Shown: in pieces, positions 43,442 through 52,265 of the stretch | Layout: every line of letters starts with the position of its first letter | Position numbering within the stretch: the first letter of the stretch is position 1 | Assembly: GCA_964464145.1 (NCBI GenBank) | Contig: CAYXFB010000004.1 | Location: forward strand, 6,526-70,525 | Length of the DNA stretch: 64,000 nt | Direction of reading: 5' to 3' | Source of the DNA: UBA5399 sp964464145 | GTDB taxonomy: Bacteria; Bacillota; Clostridia; Christensenellales; Christensenellaceae | The notes under the pieces: model-generated | Told to the model about the DNA's origin: nothing | Database searches by the model: none | Seen by the model: only the letters and a program-made list of their open reading frames with translations | Position numbers and translations under genes: made by a program

Positions 43442-44986
43442 TTATTTTGCGTAATCGACAGCTCTTGTTTCCCGTATGACACTCACTTTGATCTGTCCCG
43501 GATAATCCAGCTCGCTCTCGATCTTTTTTACGATATCCCTTGCAATAAGATTCGTTCCCGCGTCATCGATATCCTCCGGCTTAACAATGATCCTAACTTC
43601 TCTGCCAGCCTGTATAGCATAGGATCTTTCCACGCCGTTGAATGAATTCGCAATCTCTTCAAGATTTTCAAGACGTTTGATATAATTTTCCAAAGATTCC
43701 CTTCGCGCTCCCGGCCTTGCGGCGGAAACGGCGTCAGCCGCCTGGACAAGTACGGCCTCCGTTGTTTTTGGCTCCACGTCTCCGTGATGAGCCGCAATTG
43801 CGTTTATAATGTCTGCAGATTCTTTATATTTTTTGGCAATATCCGCACCTATCTGTATATGCGGACCTTCTACCTCATGGTCTACCGCTTTACCAATGTC
43901 ATGCAGCAGCCCCGCGCGCTTCGCCAGCTTCACGTTCGCGCCAATCTCCGCTGCCATCAATGCCGCCAAATGCGCCACCTCCAGCGAGTGCTTCAATACG
44001 TTCTGACCGTAGCTTGAACGGTATTTCAGCCTTCCCAGAAGCTTTACCACCTCAGGGTGCAAAGAGTGTATGCCGGCGTCAAACACTGCCTGCTCGCCCG
44101 CCTCTTTTATTTGAGCGTCTACCTCTTTCTGCGCTTTGTTTACCATTTCTTCAATACGCGCAGGATGGATTCTACCGTCCACAATCAACTTTTCGAGGGC
44201 AAGCCTGGCGACTTCCCTCCTGACCGGATCGAAGCCGGACAGTATTACCGCCTCGGGCGTATCGTCTATTATGAGATCGATACCGGTCGCGGTCTCAAGT
44301 GTTCTGATATTTCGTCCTTCCCTGCCGATTATCCTGCCCTTCATTTCGTCGTTGGGCAGATTGACAACCGATACCGTACTTTCGGCCACATGATCTGCGG
44401 CACACTTTTGTATTGCTAATGAAAGTATGTTTCTGGCCTTTTTATCGGCCTCGTCCTTAGAACGCTGTTCTATTTCGCGAAGCATTATGGCCATATCGTG
44501 CCTGGCCTCGTGCTCCACCTTCTCAAGTAGCAACCCCTTTGCTTCGTCCACAGTCATGCCGGAGATATGCTCCAGCTGGGCAAGCTGCTTGTCATGCACC
44601 TCGGAAAGATCGTCCTTTATTTTGGTGATCTCCCTTGTGCGCTTATCAAGCTGCTCCTCCTTTTGACTGATATTGTCGTTCTTTTTGTCCAGTTGATCTT
44701 CTTTTTGAACTAATCTTTTTTCAATTTTCGTGATCTCGTTACGTCTTTCTCTTGTTTCCTTGTCGAATTCGCTACGCAGTCGGTGAACCTCTTCCTGTGC
44801 TTCAAGTACCGTTTCTTTTTTGATGACCTCAGCGCGTTTTTGCGCATCGTCTATCAGCTTTTTAACGGAATCCTCCGCGCGTCCTATTTTGCCTTCCGCA
44901 ATATTGCGCCTGTAGTTATAGCCTATCAACAGACCCACGACAAGACAACCAACGCCAACGAGGATAGGAATGAGTACCTCTGCCAC
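43442..44986 (-). CDS. rny: Ribonuclease Y
   Basis: A 514-residue membrane-anchored endoribonuclease that starts mRNA decay in Bacillota. One N-terminal membrane helix (about 4-24) is followed by a long charged coiled coil (about 30-150). A KH domain has GRIIGREGRNIRTLE near 215 and an HD domain has LLHDIGKAVDHE near 365. The conserved C-terminus IKVSVIRETRAVDYAK is intact. The start is GTG, after GGAGG at a rather long spacing. A strong hairpin lies about 70-105 bases upstream. Confidence 0.96.
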   Translation of the reverse strand: MAEVLIPILVGVGCLVVGLLIGYNYRRNIAEGKIGRAEDSVKKLIDDAQKRAEVIKKETVLEAQEEVHRLRSEFDKETRERRNEITKIEKRLVQKEDQLDKKNDNISQKEEQLDKRTREITKIKDDLSEVHDKQLAQLEHISGMTVDEAKGLLLEKVEHEARHDMAIMLREIEQRSKDEADKKARNILSLAIQKCAADHVAESTVSVVNLPNDEMKGRIIGREGRNIRTLETATGIDLIIDDTPEAVILSGFDPVRREVARLALEKLIVDGRIHPARIEEMVNKAQKEVDAQIKEAGEQAVFDAGIHSLHPEVVKLLGRLKYRSSYGQNVLKHSLEVAHLAALMAAEIGANVKLAKRAGLLHDIGKAVDHEVEGPHIQIGADIAKKYKESADIINAIAAHHGDVEPKTTEAVLVQAADAVSAARPGARRESLENYIKRLENLEEIANSFNGVERSYAIQAGREVRIIVKPEDIDDAGTNLIARDIVKKIESELDYPGQIKVSVIRETRAVDYAK

Positions 44987-45056
44987 TTAGCAAACCCACC
45001 TCCATTCTTCAATTTTTACGCTATTGCGCCACCGGCTCAACACCTGATTTATTACT

Positions 45057-45091
45057 TTATATTCCTCCCGCCCGTGGCGGGAGGAATATAA
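45057..45091. repeat. Perfect 16-bp inverted repeat in the rny upstream region
   Basis: TTATATTCCTCCCGCC and its exact complement are separated by only three bases, giving a very stable hairpin on either strand. The minus-strand right arm contains GGGAGGA, a Shine-Dalgarno-like sequence. There is no T-tract on either side, so it is not a standard terminator. It lies in the 250-base gap between the flavoprotein stop and the rny start. Confidence 0.8.
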
Positions 45092-45236
45092 TATAGATCC
45101 ATGTTTTGATTGCCGCAGCCATGAAGCGTATATTTATGGTAAATTGCTATATGAAAATATTACAAATACCTAATATAATTGTAATTGTTTTTTGAACAAA
45201 TGTCAATTGATACGGTGCGGTGGTCGCCATTTGTAT

Positions 45237-46493
45237 TTAAAATTTTGCGCCTCCCTCCTCAACAATTGACTCCGCCGCCGATCCGCCCGCTAAATATCCC
45301 GTGGAAAAGGCTATTTGCAGGTTGAAGCCGCCCGTTAGTGCAGATACGTCCAGAATTTCGCCCGCGAAGTATAGCCCGGGCACAAGCCTGCTCTCCATGC
45401 TGCCCGGCACCACCTGCTTCACGTCCACTCCCCCCGCCGTCACGATGGCCTCCTCTATGGGCCGCGTGCCGCCTATTTTTATGCCGAAATGCTTTAGGCC
45501 GTGCAGCAGACTGCGGCGGGTCTCCTTTGTTATGCGGTTTATTTCCAGTCTGCCGTCCACGCCCACCTCCTCCAGAAAGGGATTGATAAGCTTGGAAGGC
45601 AGCAGCTCGGGCATGTAGGTCTTGAGCTGTTTGTTTTGGTTGGCGGAAAAATCGCGCAGCAGCCGCGCCTCCAGCACCTCCTCCGTAAGCGCAGGCTTTA
45701 GGTCTATTTCGCAGTGCAGGCTGTCCATATCCTTTTTGGCGTCTATATAGCAGCTAGCCGAGAGCACCACCGGGCCGGACAGCCCAAAGTGCGTGAAAAG
45801 CAGCTCTCCCTGCTCTGTGTATATGGCCTTTTCGTTTTGGTATAGCGTAAATTTGATATTTTTGAGCGTGAGCCCCTGCATGCGCGCGCATATGTTGTGC
45901 TGATCCTCCAGCGGGCAAAGCGCGGGCATGGGCTGCACAAGGCCGTGACCCAGCGCCTTCGCCCAGCCGTAGCCGTCGCCCGTGGAGCCGGTAAGCGGGT
46001 AGGAAAGCCCGCCCGTGGCTATTATGACGCGCGAAAAATTCTGCGTTTTGCCATTTATTGAAACGCCAAAAACGCCATTTTCCACCGCGATGCTTTCCAC
46101 ATTTGCCGAAAGCAGAGTTTTGACGCCCGCGTCGTCCAGCATTTTTTGCAGCGTGCGAATAACGTCGGAAGATTTATCCGAAACGGGAAAAACGCGCCCG
46201 CCCCGCTCCGTCTTGGTCTTGAGGCCGTAGCGCTCCAAAAGCTCCAGCAGCTCGGCGCAGGAAAAGCCGTATATTGCGCTCATCAAAAACTTGGGATTGC
46301 GCACCACATTGCGAAAAAAATCCTGCGTGTCGCAGGCGTTTGTGATGTTGCAGCGTCCCTTGCCCGTTATGAAAAGTTTTTTGCCCAGCCTGTCATTTTT
46401 GTCCGCTAGGGTAACGTTTTCTCCGCGCGTGGCCGCCGCGTAGGCCGCCATTATGCCCGCCGCACCGCCGCCCACAACCAATATATCATTCAT
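45237..46493 (-). CDS. HI0933/YhiN-type flavoprotein (NAD(P)/FAD-dependent oxidoreductase)
   Basis: A 418-residue FAD-binding protein of the HI0933 family. The dinucleotide fold VGGGAAGIMAAYAA is at the N-terminus. KKLFITGKGRCNITN near residue 40, VIIATGGLSYPLTGSTGDGYGWA near 160 and the final GLYFAGEILDVSALTGGFNLQIAFSTGY are family hallmarks. The biochemical role is poorly known; some members have been called aminoacetone oxidase. The start at 46493 overlaps the upstream RpiR stop by 8 bases, which couples translation. Confidence 0.88.
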   Translation of the reverse strand: MNDILVVGGGAAGIMAAYAAATRGENVTLADKNDRLGKKLFITGKGRCNITNACDTQDFFRNVVRNPKFLMSAIYGFSCAELLELLERYGLKTKTERGGRVFPVSDKSSDVIRTLQKMLDDAGVKTLLSANVESIAVENGVFGVSINGKTQNFSRVIIATGGLSYPLTGSTGDGYGWAKALGHGLVQPMPALCPLEDQHNICARMQGLTLKNIKFTLYQNEKAIYTEQGELLFTHFGLSGPVVLSASCYIDAKKDMDSLHCEIDLKPALTEEVLEARLLRDFSANQNKQLKTYMPELLPSKLINPFLEEVGVDGRLEINRITKETRRSLLHGLKHFGIKIGGTRPIEEAIVTAGGVDVKQVVPGSMESRLVPGLYFAGEILDVSALTGGFNLQIAFSTGYLAGGSAAESIVEEGGAKF

Positions 46494-47370
46494 TTCCGCT
46501 CGCCCCCGGCGCGGCAGCGTCCTGCGCGTATATCTCGTTCGCGCGCCACAGCTGTTCCAACTTTTCAAAGTTTGCCGTGAGCGTCTGCTTGTTTTTTAAT
46601 CCCAGAAATATTATAAGCACGTTTATGATAGAAAGCGGCGCTACGAATGAATCCACAAAGGAATTGAGGTAGCTCTTGGCCGTGAGGCAGTATTGCGCCA
46701 GCCGCGCGGGCGGTGAAAATTCGCTGTCCGTTATGGCCACCATCTTGCAGCCCTTGTCATTCAGCGACTCCATTATCTCTATGGTGCGCGCGGAATAGCG
46801 AGGAAAGCTTATGGTTATAACCACGTCTCGTTCGTCCGCGTTCAATATCTGGCTGAAAACGTCGCTCCCGTCAAAACGTATGAGGCGCACGTTGTCCTTC
46901 ATATAGCTCATGTAGTAGCGCAAAAACTCGGCCAGCGGGCCGCTTGAGCGGGTGCCAAGTATGTATATGTTGCGCGCCTCGTTTATGATATTCGCGATGG
47001 TCTCAAACTTTTGCGGGCTGTTGCGCTCCTTGGTTACGCGCAGGTTGTTTATGTCCGTCTTGAACGAAGCGTCTATTATCTCCTGTGGGGAAAGCCCGTC
47101 CATAAGCGAAAGGCGCTGGATGGTGGTCATCTTGTTTTGGATCACGTCCTGCAGATCCTTTTGCAGCTTGGGGTAGCCGTCATAATCCAGAGCGTAGGCA
47201 AAGCGAACTATGGTGGATTCACTCACGCCCACTATCTCGCTTAACGCGGCGGCCGTCATAAAGGCTGCCTTATCGTAATTCTGCATTATATATCCGGCGA
47301 TCTTCTTTTGCCCCTTGGATAGATTGTCGTATTCCATATTGAGGCGATCCAGCAAATTTCCCGTCCACAT
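46486..47370 (-). CDS. RpiR/MurR-family transcriptional regulator with SIS domain (second copy)
   Basis: A 294-residue regulator with an N-terminal HTH (LSKGQKKIAGYIM, GVSESTIVRFAYALDYDGYPKLQ) and a C-terminal SIS domain (NIYILGTRSSGPLAEF, DVVITISFPRYSARTIEIM). It differs clearly from the regulator at 17731. The start at 47370 has GGGAGA 10 bases upstream; the in-frame ATG at 47388 overlaps that site. It lies between surE and the flavoprotein gene with no sugar genes nearby, so its targets are unknown. Confidence 0.85.
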   Translation of the reverse strand: MWTGNLLDRLNMEYDNLSKGQKKIAGYIMQNYDKAAFMTAAALSEIVGVSESTIVRFAYALDYDGYPKLQKDLQDVIQNKMTTIQRLSLMDGLSPQEIIDASFKTDINNLRVTKERNSPQKFETIANIINEARNIYILGTRSSGPLAEFLRYYMSYMKDNVRLIRFDGSDVFSQILNADERDVVITISFPRYSARTIEIMESLNDKGCKMVAITDSEFSPPARLAQYCLTAKSYLNSFVDSFVAPLSIINVLIIFLGLKNKQTLTANFEKLEQLWRANEIYAQDAAAPGASGNE

Positions 47371-47429
47371 AAAAAACCAGTCTCCCATATATCTGTATTG
47401 GTCTACCGGTTTATTATAGCACAGAGTGC

Positions 47430-48230
47430 TTAAAACTGCAATTTCAAATTATCAATCTTGCATTTTGCGTCGCCAAAGCAGCTCGAAGCGCAATTCCTCC
47501 AGGTGAGCGGCGTTACGGTTATGTAGCCCTCGCGCACCCAATAAACGTCTGTGAGATTCTCCTCGTTGTAGGTGGTGTCATTTCGATACCCGCGCATCTT
47601 GTATAGATCGCGCCCGAAAACGTCCGTTTCCTTTTCGTATTTGGTGTCGTATTCGTTTATGCCCTGCTCGCACAGCTTCACACCCTTTATGTAGCGCTTT
47701 TGTATGGCCGGAAAGTTTATGTTCAGCAAATATTCCTTCAATGTGGAAACATCCATGCCCTCCAGCATCTGCGCCACAATATCCGCGCCCGCTTCAAAGT
47801 ATGCGGGGAAATCCTGTCTGTTTTCACGCCCCTCCACCATCTGCGAAAGCGCAAGCGAGGGATAGCCGAGTATAAGCCCCTCCATTGCCGCGTTTGCCGT
47901 GCCCGAATAGGCAATGTTCGTGCCTATGTTGGAGCCAAGGTTTATGCCGGATATTATGAGATCCATTTTCTCTTCCAGCAGCGATGTTGCGCCCAGCAGC
48001 ACGCAGTCCGCCGGAGTTCCCGTTACGCTGTATGCTGTTATTCCCTCGTATTCGGAATATTCCACCCGCTTCACCGCCAGTGGAGACATCAGCGTTATGG
48101 AATGCGCCGCGCCGCTGCGCTCAGTATCCGGCGCCACCACAAAGACATTGTGCGCCTTGCTGAGCCTGCGCGCCAACAGTATTATGCCCGCAGAGTGTAT
48201 GCCGTCGTCGTTAGTTATAAGTATATTCAT
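47430..48230 (-). CDS. surE: 5'/3'-nucleotidase SurE
   Basis: A 266-residue metal-dependent nucleoside monophosphate phosphatase. MNILITNDDGIHSAGI at the N-terminus holds the DD metal ligands. Seen next are APDTERSGAAHSIT and DLIISGINLGSNIG with the Asn ligand. Length is normal. A GAGGGGAA ribosome site precedes the ATG. It leads the surE-rpiR-flavoprotein run after a strong terminator. Confidence 0.94.
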   Translation of the reverse strand: MNILITNDDGIHSAGIILLARRLSKAHNVFVVAPDTERSGAAHSITLMSPLAVKRVEYSEYEGITAYSVTGTPADCVLLGATSLLEEKMDLIISGINLGSNIGTNIAYSGTANAAMEGLILGYPSLALSQMVEGRENRQDFPAYFEAGADIVAQMLEGMDVSTLKEYLLNINFPAIQKRYIKGVKLCEQGINEYDTKYEKETDVFGRDLYKMRGYRNDTTYNEENLTDVYWVREGYITVTPLTWRNCASSCFGDAKCKIDNLKLQF

Positions 48231-48266
48231 TTGTTCCCCTCCCCTATCTGCCCCAATATATAAATC

Positions 48267-48297
48267 AAAAAAGCCGGTGTCACCGGCTTTTTTTTGC
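48267..48297. terminator. Strong bidirectional terminator ending the hydrogenase-associated operon
   Basis: AAAAAAGCCGGTG-T-CACCGGCTTTTTT is a near-perfect palindrome with T-runs on both strands. It lies between the last gene of the hydrogenase-associated operon and surE, so that operon ends here. Confidence 0.9.
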
Positions 48298-48302
48298 TAA
48301 AA

Positions 48303-48854
48303 TCATATATCCGCATATTCCGGCCGGAAGATCTCGTCCAGATTTTCTTTCAGCCACACCGAAACGTCGGGCGTATCAAGCGGCACATCATCGCCCAGCA
48401 CCTGCCTCACCTCGCGCGTATCCAGCGTTTCGCGTTCGCCGTTATAGCTGAACGTAACCGCGAAATCTATCGACGGATTGCACACTATGAGCGTGTGCAT
48501 GGTTCCGGCAAAATCCCCTATGGGCGGGCGATCCAGATGTGAAAGCGTGTAATCCGCCTGCAGCACCGTTCCCTCGCCCAGCTTGGAATCTATGAAAAAA
48601 CTGCCTCCGGTCGCCTCTGCACCCGCCTTGAAAAGCGGTATCCCCAGCCCCACCCTGCGCGTCGTGCGCGTGGTGACAAAGGGGCTTACAACGCCCTCCA
48701 GCATTTCCGCGTCCATACCCTTTCCGTTGTCACGAATAAGAACGGAAAGCCTGTCCTCGCCGATGGAAACCTCCATGCTCACCTCTATGAGCGTGGCTTC
48801 CGCCGTGATGGAATTTTGGGCGATGTCCATTATGTGCAGAGATATTTCCTTCAT
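48303..48854 (-). CDS. GHKL-type ATP-binding protein of the hydrogenase-associated operon
   Basis: A 183-residue protein with a histidine-kinase-type ATPase fold but no phosphoacceptor His domain. MDIAQNSITA is the N-box, IRDNGKGMD the G1 box, VGLGIPLFKAGAEATGGSF the G2 region and GTVLQADY the G3 end. The last ~80 residues are unrecognised. It follows the NuoE-like gene by 3 bases. ATPases of this kind recur beside clostridial [FeFe]-hydrogenase genes, where their role is unknown. Confidence 0.75.
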   Translation of the reverse strand: MKEISLHIMDIAQNSITAEATLIEVSMEVSIGEDRLSVLIRDNGKGMDAEMLEGVVSPFVTTRTTRRVGLGIPLFKAGAEATGGSFFIDSKLGEGTVLQADYTLSHLDRPPIGDFAGTMHTLIVCNPSIDFAVTFSYNGERETLDTREVRQVLGDDVPLDTPDVSVWLKENLDEIFRPEYADI

Positions 48855-48857
48855 GTT

Positions 48858-49340
48858 TTATGACTGCTTATATTTAGCAAGTATGTCGGGTATATCGTCC
48901 GGCACCAGCCTGCCGTATACCTGATCGTCTATCATTATAACGGGAGCAAGGCCGCAGCAGCCCAGGCAGCGCGTGGCCTCCAGCGTGAATATCTGATCGG
49001 GCGTGGTGAAGCCAGGGCTCACCTGCAGCTCGTCCGCCAGCGCGTTCAGTATACCTTCAGATTTTTTAACGTAGCAGGCCGTTCCCATGCATACGCCAAT
49101 TATATGCTGTCCCTTGGGCTCCAGCGCAAACTGCGAATAGAATGTGGCCACGCCGTATACGTCCGTCATGGGCACGCCCAATTTGTCGGCTATAAATTCC
49201 TGCGTATCAAATGAAAGTGAGCCGAATATCTCCTGCGCCTTCTGCATCACCGGCATCAGAGGGCCGGGTTTTTGCTTCATATCCGCTATGAAAGCGCCCA
49301 GTTCATCGAATTTTACCTGCATTTCCTGTTCGTTCGCCAT
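48858..49340 (-). CDS. NuoE/HydC-like [2Fe-2S] thioredoxin-fold subunit
   Basis: A 160-residue protein of the 24-kDa NADH dehydrogenase family, as found in NAD-linked bifurcating hydrogenases. The four cluster cysteines are visible as CMGTAC (C-x4-C) and CLGCC (C-x3-C). VYGVATFYSQFAL is a further hallmark. It normally pairs with a NuoF-like flavoprotein that is absent here. The start at 49340 lies 11 bases after GGAGG; the ATG at 49358 overlaps that site. Confidence 0.88.
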   Translation of the reverse strand: MANEQEMQVKFDELGAFIADMKQKPGPLMPVMQKAQEIFGSLSFDTQEFIADKLGVPMTDVYGVATFYSQFALEPKGQHIIGVCMGTACYVKKSEGILNALADELQVSPGFTTPDQIFTLEATRCLGCCGLAPVIMIDDQVYGRLVPDDIPDILAKYKQS

Positions 49341-49469
49341 GTTACGTAAAGCCTCCATATATATCTATTTTATTGACCTTGTCTATTTTATCACATAAAG
49401 CGTAAAAAATCATCACTATTTTTGCGGTGGCGGGTTAAAAAACACCGCCGTAAGCTCTTTATTTAAAAT

Positions 49470-50168
49470 TCACGCGCCCGCCCTGCCAAGCGCCGCAAGC
49501 ACGCCCGCTCTGCCGCCCTCGGCCAGCTCCAGAAAGTTTTCGCGCTCGGATATCTGATCCAGCATGTGCGCGTCGGAATCGTGTATTATTAGAGAATCCG
49601 GTTTTTCCACCGGCTCTCCCCCGCGCCACACCTCTATGGCGGGAAACTCTATGTGCGGCGGAAAAAAACCCAAATTGGCCAGCAGCGCGTTGGCCTCCTT
49701 GTTCACATGCGCGGGCACATAAATGCCGCCGTGCTCTTTTATGAGCGCGCAGCAATCGTCGAAGCTGTAGCTTGTGGCGGATATGAGCAGCTTTTCCTTC
49801 TCTCCCGTCACCTCGTCGTTTTCGTTCATTATATATTGGTTGCCGAAATAATCCGGCTTGTTTTTTATGTTGGGCAGCGCCGCGTAAACTATCTCGCCGA
49901 ATTCGTAGGCCGCCTGCGCGTCACTAAAGAGCGCCAGCACGTGCACCTCCTCGGCCGTGGTAACCTCCACGCCCGGAATGAAGGATATCCCTACGCCGCG
50001 CGCCACCTTGGCTATGGCGGGCGCGTTGGACGCGTTGTTGTGGTCGCACACGGCAATAACGTCCAGCCCCTTTATGGCGGACATATTCACTATATTGTTG
50101 GGCGTCATATCCTCCTCCGCGCAGGGTGACAGCACGGAATGTATATGCAGGTCATAGTAAACCTTCAT
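49470..50168 (-). CDS. PHP-domain metal-dependent phosphoesterase
   Basis: A 232-residue protein with PHP motifs: YYDLHIHSVLSPC at the N-terminus, IAVCDHNNASN, FIPGVEVTTAEEVHVLALF, YVPAHVNK and IIHDSDAHMLDQI. Most metal ligands appear present. The start at 50168 is 5 bases after the stop of the DRTGG gene. The same PHP gene type recurs in clostridial hydrogenase operons, but its substrate is unknown. Confidence 0.82.
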   Translation of the reverse strand: MKVYYDLHIHSVLSPCAEEDMTPNNIVNMSAIKGLDVIAVCDHNNASNAPAIAKVARGVGISFIPGVEVTTAEEVHVLALFSDAQAAYEFGEIVYAALPNIKNKPDYFGNQYIMNENDEVTGEKEKLLISATSYSFDDCCALIKEHGGIYVPAHVNKEANALLANLGFFPPHIEFPAIEVWRGGEPVEKPDSLIIHDSDAHMLDQISERENFLELAEGGRAGVLAALGRAGA

Positions 50169-50173
50169 GCTTA

Positions 50174-50518
50174 CTATTCGCCCTCTATCCCCAGCGCGTG
50201 CATTTCGCAGCACAGCTTATAGGCGGTCTTGGAGGATGAGAACATTATCATGCCCTCCTCGTTAGCCTTCTCCAGCGTGGGCGCGGGCACCTCTATATCC
50301 TCGGGTATTATTATGCAGGCAAAATCGTGCAGGCAGGCCACGGCCACCACGTTTAGGTGGGTCTGCACGGTTATCCACGCCATGTCCGCCTCGCCGCGAG
50401 CCATTACCCAGCTCAGTAGATCGCACACGCATCCGTCCGTTATTGCGCCGTCCATATTTTCCACGGCCGTGAGCTGCTTGAGCTCCAGCTTTGCCATGAG
50501 TTCCTTTACAGTTACCAT
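50174..50518 (-). CDS. DRTGG-domain protein (downstream copy)
   Basis: A 114-residue single-domain protein resembling the DRTGG domain (HPr-kinase N-terminal-like), a probable ligand-binding module. It starts VTVKELMAKLEL and continues with GAITDGCVCDLLSWVMARGEA and a C-terminal half with SSKTAYKLCCEMHALG. An AAAGGAT site precedes the ATG. A second, different DRTGG protein begins the same operon, so the pair may act together. Confidence 0.7.
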   Translation of the reverse strand: MVTVKELMAKLELKQLTAVENMDGAITDGCVCDLLSWVMARGEADMAWITVQTHLNVVAVACLHDFACIIIPEDIEVPAPTLEKANEEGMIMFSSSKTAYKLCCEMHALGIEGE

Positions 50519-50522
50519 AAAT

Positions 50523-51836
50523 CTATCCTTTCTCTATTTCGGTATCCTTGCTCTTGCTGGCAAGATCAACCATTTCCTCCGCCAAAAAGCGTACCTTTTC
50601 CTTCAATATGAATATGCAGTCCATCTCGCTTGCGTGGCCGCGCACGATATCCTCGGCCAGCGCGCGGCAGCTTGGCGCGCCGCAGCTTCCGCAATCCATA
50701 CCCGGCAGCTTTTGCACCAGCTCTTCTATCTGAGCCACCTTTTGCATGGCCACCGTCATATTATCGTCTAGCTTCATAACGTCCAGCGGCTCTATTGGCA
50801 TGGTCAGATCCGCGCTGCCGTCTCGTGCGTAGGCCTGCGTCTTCTCCAGCTCTTCAAAATCGTCGCCCAGTGTGTCACAGATGCGCTTTATTCGCGCCTG
50901 CGCAACGAAGGAGCTCTCGAACACCAGCGGGCCGCCCACGCAGCCGCCCGTGCAGGCCAGACCCTCGAAGAAATCTATATCCGAAAGCTTGTTGTTTTCT
51001 ATGTCCTCAAGCGCCTTTAGCACGTTTGCTATGCCGTCCACCGCCAGCGAATTTGGTCTGCCCACGGCGTGCGCCTCGCCGCCGCTGTTCGCCCAGCCCA
51101 CGCCCGTGGCGCCCGCGCGCTCCTTGTCGAAAGGCTTCATCTCGCCCTTTAGCTGACCCGCCAGCAGCCCGTACACCTCCAGCATGGATATAGCGCCGTC
51201 CACGCTGCTCTTTTTCTTGGCGAGGGGCGATTTTACGCTGGTCATCTTGGCCGGGCAGGGCGTTATGAAATACGCGCCTATCTCCGATATATCCACATTG
51301 TTTTTGGCAGCGAACTCCTGCTTTGCTATCTTGGCCGCCACCTCCATGGGCGCGTCCACATCCACTATGTTCTCCAAAAGATCGGGGAAGCGCACCTGTA
51401 TTAGCCGCAGCACGGCCGGGCAGGCCGAGGAAATCAGCGGTTTTATATCGGCTTTGCCCAAGCGCTCCGCTATTGCGGCCGAGCAGATCTCCGCTCCGCG
51501 CGCCACCTCAAAAACATCGTCGAAGCCCATCATTTTGAGGCCGGAAAGCAGCTTTTCCACGTTCCCGAGCGCCTTGAACTGCCCGTACAGCGCGGGCGGC
51601 GGCAGCGCTATTTTATATTTGAACTCGTTTATGCTGGAAAGCGAGTCGGTGACCGCGCTCTTGGCGTGGTACGGACACACTCTTATGCACTCTCCGCAGT
51701 CTATGCAGCGCTCCGCAAGTATTTTGGCCTTGCCGTTTTGCACGCGTATGGCCTCTGTGGGGCAACGCTTTATGCAATTTGTACATCCGGAGCACTTTTC
51801 CTTGTTGAGCGTTACGGAGTGAAAATACTTTTTCAT
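50523..51836 (-). CDS. Sensory-type [FeFe]-hydrogenase-like iron-sulfur protein (HydS-like)
   Basis: A 437-residue protein. Two [4Fe-4S] sites (C15/18/21/25 and C44/47/50/54) lead to an H-cluster domain. The H-cluster cysteines are all there: C139, C194, and C295 and C299 in ACTGGCVGG. The first motif reads SSACPAV rather than TSCCPxW, so the proton-relay cysteine is Ala138, as in sensory hydrogenases. A C-terminal Fe-S domain (MDCGSCGAPSC) follows. It is unlikely to turn over H2 fast and more likely senses H2 or redox state. Neighbouring ATPase and DRTGG genes fit a regulatory role. Confidence 0.85.
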   Translation of the reverse strand: MKKYFHSVTLNKEKCSGCTNCIKRCPTEAIRVQNGKAKILAERCIDCGECIRVCPYHAKSAVTDSLSSINEFKYKIALPPPALYGQFKALGNVEKLLSGLKMMGFDDVFEVARGAEICSAAIAERLGKADIKPLISSACPAVLRLIQVRFPDLLENIVDVDAPMEVAAKIAKQEFAAKNNVDISEIGAYFITPCPAKMTSVKSPLAKKKSSVDGAISMLEVYGLLAGQLKGEMKPFDKERAGATGVGWANSGGEAHAVGRPNSLAVDGIANVLKALEDIENNKLSDIDFFEGLACTGGCVGGPLVFESSFVAQARIKRICDTLGDDFEELEKTQAYARDGSADLTMPIEPLDVMKLDDNMTVAMQKVAQIEELVQKLPGMDCGSCGAPSCRALAEDIVRGHASEMDCIFILKEKVRFLAEEMVDLASKSKDTEIEKG

Positions 51837-51845
51837 TTCATGCCT

Positions 51846-52262
51846 CTAATTTATAGCGAAGGACATTTTTATAGTGGTGCCCTCGGGCGAGGAAACTATG
51901 CTCATGTCGTCGCTGTTTTTGTTTATGTTGGGCAAACCCATGCCCGCGCCAAAGCCCATCTCGCGGATATCCTGCGAGGCGGTGGAATAGCCCTCCTTCA
52001 TCGCGAGGTCTATATCCGGTATGCCCGGCCCGGTGTCCTTGCACATTATGGTTATGTTGCTCTCGTCCATCTCTATGGACATAACGCCGCCCAGGCTGTG
52101 TATTATCATATTTATTTCAGCCTCGTAGGAGGCTATGGCAATTTTTCTTATAAGCATGGGGTCTATGCCTATTTGCTTCAACTTGCGCTTTATTCTGGCG
52201 GAAGCTTCGCCGGCCGCGGCAAAATCGTCCTTCAGTACCTCATATTCACGGGTATACACCAT
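51846..52262 (-). CDS. Anti-sigma-factor-type (RsbW-like) ATPase
   Basis: A 138-residue GHKL ATPase resembling serine kinases of the RsbW/SpoIIAB type. ASYEAEINMIIHS is the N-box, CKDTGPGIPD the G1 box and GFGAGMGLPNI the G2 box. It starts 3 bases after the DRTGG stop and ends 9 bases before the hydrogenase-like gene. In this setting it may pass the hydrogenase signal on by phosphorylation or binding. No cognate sigma factor is nearby. Confidence 0.8.
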   Translation of the reverse strand: MVYTREYEVLKDDFAAAGEASARIKRKLKQIGIDPMLIRKIAIASYEAEINMIIHSLGGVMSIEMDESNITIMCKDTGPGIPDIDLAMKEGYSTASQDIREMGFGAGMGLPNINKNSDDMSIVSSPEGTTIKMSFAIN

Positions 52263-52265
52263 ATT

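Noticed and set aside
50523..51836. Annotation as a catalytic H2-producing hydrogenase
   Set aside because: The proton-relay cysteine is replaced by alanine and the tryptophan of the first motif by valine, so a sensory role is more likely.
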